NCBI GenBank assembly: GCA_020629335.1
Contig: JAHDDN010000246.1
Coordinates: 1-7,952, forward strand
Reading direction: 5' to 3'
DNA: 7,952 nt
Origin: Chitinophagales bacterium
GTDB taxonomy: Bacteria > Bacteroidota > Bacteroidia > Chitinophagales > UBA2359
Numbering within the stretch: the first letter of the stretch is position 1; the number at the start of each line of letters is the position of its first letter. This document shows positions 5,752 to 7,952 of the stretch, in pieces. A program made the translations under genes and the position numbers. The notes beneath the pieces are model-generated. The model did not search any database. It saw only the letters and a program-made list of their open reading frames with translations, and was not told the DNA's origin.

Positions 5752-7952
5752 TTATTTTTTATTATCCTCATTTGTATTGGCTGGTGAAGGCAAAATAATT
5801 CCACCAGGGTTTAAATTTGGAGTAACTGGTTGCTCTTCATCTTTTAATAAAGAATTTTTATCAAGACAGTACTGTTTAATATCAAAGTTTAATATCCATG
5901 ACTTAGTGCATCCACCATTGTTGCAAGCAATAATTTTCACTTCATATGAAGATCCTCGAATAAAGTTCAATCCAATAATCTGTGCGAAACTTTGAATATC
6001 TTCTTGAGAGTTCAATGGGCGATTGACATATTGTTGTCCAATTTGAACCGCATTTTCATAAAACTCAATTCTGAAGTTCCTTTCATTTAAGACATTCGTT
6101 GAAATTATGATAGGCTTGTTAATACAAAATGAATTAGAATTAGCAAGAAAATTCAGATTCCCAGAAATGTCATAATCAACTGTAAAATCTCTACCGCATT
6201 CAGTATACCAAAACACACCAAATTTTGATTTAACCGTAGCATGATATCTTTTCCCTTTTGGCAGATTATTAACTGAAGGAATACCAGGATAACTTAATTT
6301 TTGTCCCCAACTAAGAGTTGACCCATATTGCGTAACTTTAATTTTTGTTTTCTTCGGATTAGTAGAGCAAGGAACTCCACTTTGACCAACAATACCTGAT
6401 ACTCTGTTTATATCGCCACGGTATTCGACATAACAGTCGCAATAATCATGTTTTCCCCCTCTATTACTGCTATTTTGATTATCAGATTCATCTTCATTTT
6501 GGGAGGGAAAATTACCATTTGGGCTAGCAGTTCCATTATTCCTGCTGACTGAACCTGGTTTCGTTCCATCTAACCCTACTAGACCACTTCCACCAGTATC
6601 AAGACTCGAATCATATTCATAACAGATTAAATGATCACAACTGCTACAGTTTATATCTGTAAATGTGTATCGGACGCAAACTTCAAATTTGGAATTACAG
6701 CAATCCAATGAACTCAATTTGGGTAGACTCAAATTCATATAAAACTGTTTTGAGGTACTCATGTCAACTCCAGTTAAAGGATTATTCGCAAGCCATGTGA
6801 ATTCATTTCCATAGCCATCATTATTCTCATCATAAAGGGTAGCCACTCCTGAATTTTGCCAGCCAGAGGAAGCATTTATCTTTCCTGACCCCAACCCACT
6901 ACTAAAAAGCCCCATATAGTCATCATTTTTTGTGCAAGTATGACACAAGGTGTCGCTAATTTCATGTTTTACATATACAATATCAGCATCTATGATACTT
7001 ATTGGATCCGCATTTAATATTTGAATGTCTGCACGCATTCTCATATTTGATACTCCAGTATTCATTCTCCACAATTTTTCGTTGGAAACATTAAATTGCC
7101 AATCTTCACATAAATAACAGATACATGGGGGCAATGAATCTATTGGATCAGATTCCACACTAGGAAATAAGATATTTCCTAATGCATCTAGGTAATCACC
7201 ATCAGCAACGCTGCTTATAGTTGTAGTACCGATGGGGACAGAAAATGGGAAACACCATGAGCTTGCTGTCCCTGCAGGAACCTTCAAAGGGGGGCTAGGG
7301 CTAACAGGGAATGAGGGAGCGCAATTGTCTAAAGATGAAAATGGAATAAGGGTACCATTTATTTTAAATGTATTCACTTGCCAAGTATTCGTCGAACCGA
7401 TATTGTCAAAAGTTACTTTAGCAAGGTATCGAACATTACCATTTTGATCATATGGAGGTTCATCGCAAACGATGTCAAAAACTTCAAGTCCAGTTATGCC
7501 TTCTCTAATAAAAAAAGATCTTGAATGGCTTTTTTGAGGAGGGCAATCTTTATAATGAGTTGTTACAAAACATGAATAATGACTTATATCATCCTCATTA
7601 TGCTTTTTGTATACTTCTTCTAAATCTTTATTGTGCTTATATTTGCTTTTGTTGACTTTGGTTCTAAAAACTTCATTATTATCTTTTAAAAGATGAAATT
7701 CAAAAAACTTCACATCTTTTCTTTTACAATTAGTCCAATTAAAATTGGGTCGTTCCAATTTTTGCCAATCATAAGTTCTAATGTCATTTATTGCTTTAGA
7801 ATCAAAGGTATTTAATTCCTCAACATTCTGATAAAGGCTCTCCTTTGGCTGTATTGATGGATTAACATCATCTAACTTATTTTCAATTTCCTTAGGAATA
7901 TTTTCTTCACATGGGCACTTGCAATCAATCGGAATATATTCGTTCTCCATTT
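5752..7952 (-). CDS. Cys-rich multi-domain surface-type protein, 5' end likely cut off
   Basis: The frame is open from the right edge to TAA at 5754-5752. An ATG at 7950-7948 would give 732 residues, but its N-terminus (MENEYIPIDCKCPCEEN) has no signal peptide and only two bases precede it. It is therefore more likely an internal Met of a longer exported protein. Numbered from that Met: residues 60-150 look Fn3/Ig-like (PNFNW, EFHLLKDNNEV); 150-275 are a beta domain with WCFPF; 276-445 are the Cys-rich domain shared with the 841-residue protein; 447-500 are a Gly/Ser/Asn-rich linker; 503-690 hold two probable beta domains with Cys504, Cys506, Cys528, Cys585, Cys609, Cys676 and Cys681. The last 30 residues are Pro/Asn-rich and end EDNKK. 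No type-A or type-B T9SS tail is visible. An envelope location is inferred from domain content and the neighbouring gene; function is unknown. Confidence 0.93.
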   Translation of the reverse strand, partial: MENEYIPIDCKCPCEENIPKEIENKLDDVNPSIQPKESLYQNVEELNTFDSKAINDIRTYDWQKLERPNFNWTNCKRKDVKFFEFHLLKDNNEVFRTKVNKSKYKHNKDLEEVYKKHNEDDISHYSCFVTTHYKDCPPQKSHSRSFFIREGITGLEVFDIVCDEPPYDQNGNVRYLAKVTFDNIGSTNTWQVNTFKINGTLIPFSSLDNCAPSFPVSPSPPLKVPAGTASSWCFPFSVPIGTTTISSVADGDYLDALGNILFPSVESDPIDSLPPCICYLCEDWQFNVSNEKLWRMNTGVSNMRMRADIQILNADPISIIDADIVYVKHEISDTLCHTCTKNDDYMGLFSSGLGSGKINASSGWQNSGVATLYDENNDGYGNEFTWLANNPLTGVDMSTSKQFYMNLSLPKLSSLDCCNSKFEVCVRYTFTDINCSSCDHLICYEYDSSLDTGGSGLVGLDGTKPGSVSRNNGTASPNGNFPSQNEDESDNQNSSNRGGKHDYCDCYVEYRGDINRVSGIVGQSGVPCSTNPKKTKIKVTQYGSTLSWGQKLSYPGIPSVNNLPKGKRYHATVKSKFGVFWYTECGRDFTVDYDISGNLNFLANSNSFCINKPIIISTNVLNERNFRIEFYENAVQIGQQYVNRPLNSQEDIQSFAQIIGLNFIRGSSYEVKIIACNNGGCTKSWILNFDIKQYCLDKNSLLKDEEQPVTPNLNPGGIILPSPANTNEDNKK
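6616..7125 (-). other. Cys-rich domain, copy in the 5752-7952 gene
   Basis: Residues 276-445 counted from the Met at 7950. Landmarks are C276, C278, C281, C336-x2-C339, D378-G379 with E383 and W386, N390-P391, LPKLS (409-413), C417-C418, V424-C425, R427, D432, N434-C435, C438-D439 and I442-C443. From C417 to C443 every cysteine matches the other copy in spacing, with 12 of 27 residues identical. This copy has in addition an EF-hand/dockerin-like loop, DENNDGYGNE (374-383), which may bind calcium. Confidence 0.75.

Noticed and set aside
5684..5995. Plus-strand ORF of 103 codons with a hydrophobic start
   Set aside because: Most of it is antisense to the C-terminal region of the 5752-7952 gene, and its hydrophobic start comes from the A+T-rich gap.
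7232..7447. Plus-strand ORF of 71 codons
   Set aside because: It lies fully antisense to the beta domain of the 5752-7952 gene, whose frame is supported by domain content.

Overview
The window looks like chromosomal DNA of a marine-type Bacteroidota, most likely of the Saprospiraceae/Saprospirales. This is inferred from the A+T-rich sequence, A-rich gene leaders without clear Shine-Dalgarno sites, secreted Cys-rich GCTD...DGSC repeat proteins, a type IX secretion (T9SS) type-B-like C-terminal domain, and a G+C-rich intergenic repeat-like block. No marker gene fixes the species.

All four genes lie on the minus strand, so the order of transcription is right to left. (1) 5752-7952: the 3' part of a large Cys-rich, multi-domain surface-type protein, running off the right edge. 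(2) 3140-5665: a complete 841-residue secreted protein with a signal peptide, a jelly-roll-like domain, a Cys-rich domain shared with gene 1, an Ig-like module and a divergent T9SS type-B-like tail. (3) 1742-2797: a 351-residue secreted protein of unknown function with a TPR-like C-terminus. (4) 1-1713: a signal-peptide protein running off the left edge. It has a Cys-containing beta domain, an acidic middle, a hydrophobic helix and tandem Cys-rich repeats. A six-frame search for complete ORFs misses it because its stop lies outside the window.

Genes 1 and 2 are 86 bases apart and share a two-part Cys-rich cassette, so they probably form one unit. Genes 3 and 4 are 28 bases apart and probably form another. 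The two pairs are separated by a 342-base gap. Most of that gap is a block that is 55% G+C over 2941-3060, against 23% over 2821-2880 beside it, and it contains inverted repeats.

Everything recognisable points to the cell envelope or surface: adhesion, glycan binding or structural display. There are no enzymes, RNA genes, CRISPR arrays or transposases. The most unusual observation is the paired Cys-rich domain with identical cysteine spacing in the two neighbouring genes. Its function cannot be read from the sequence.
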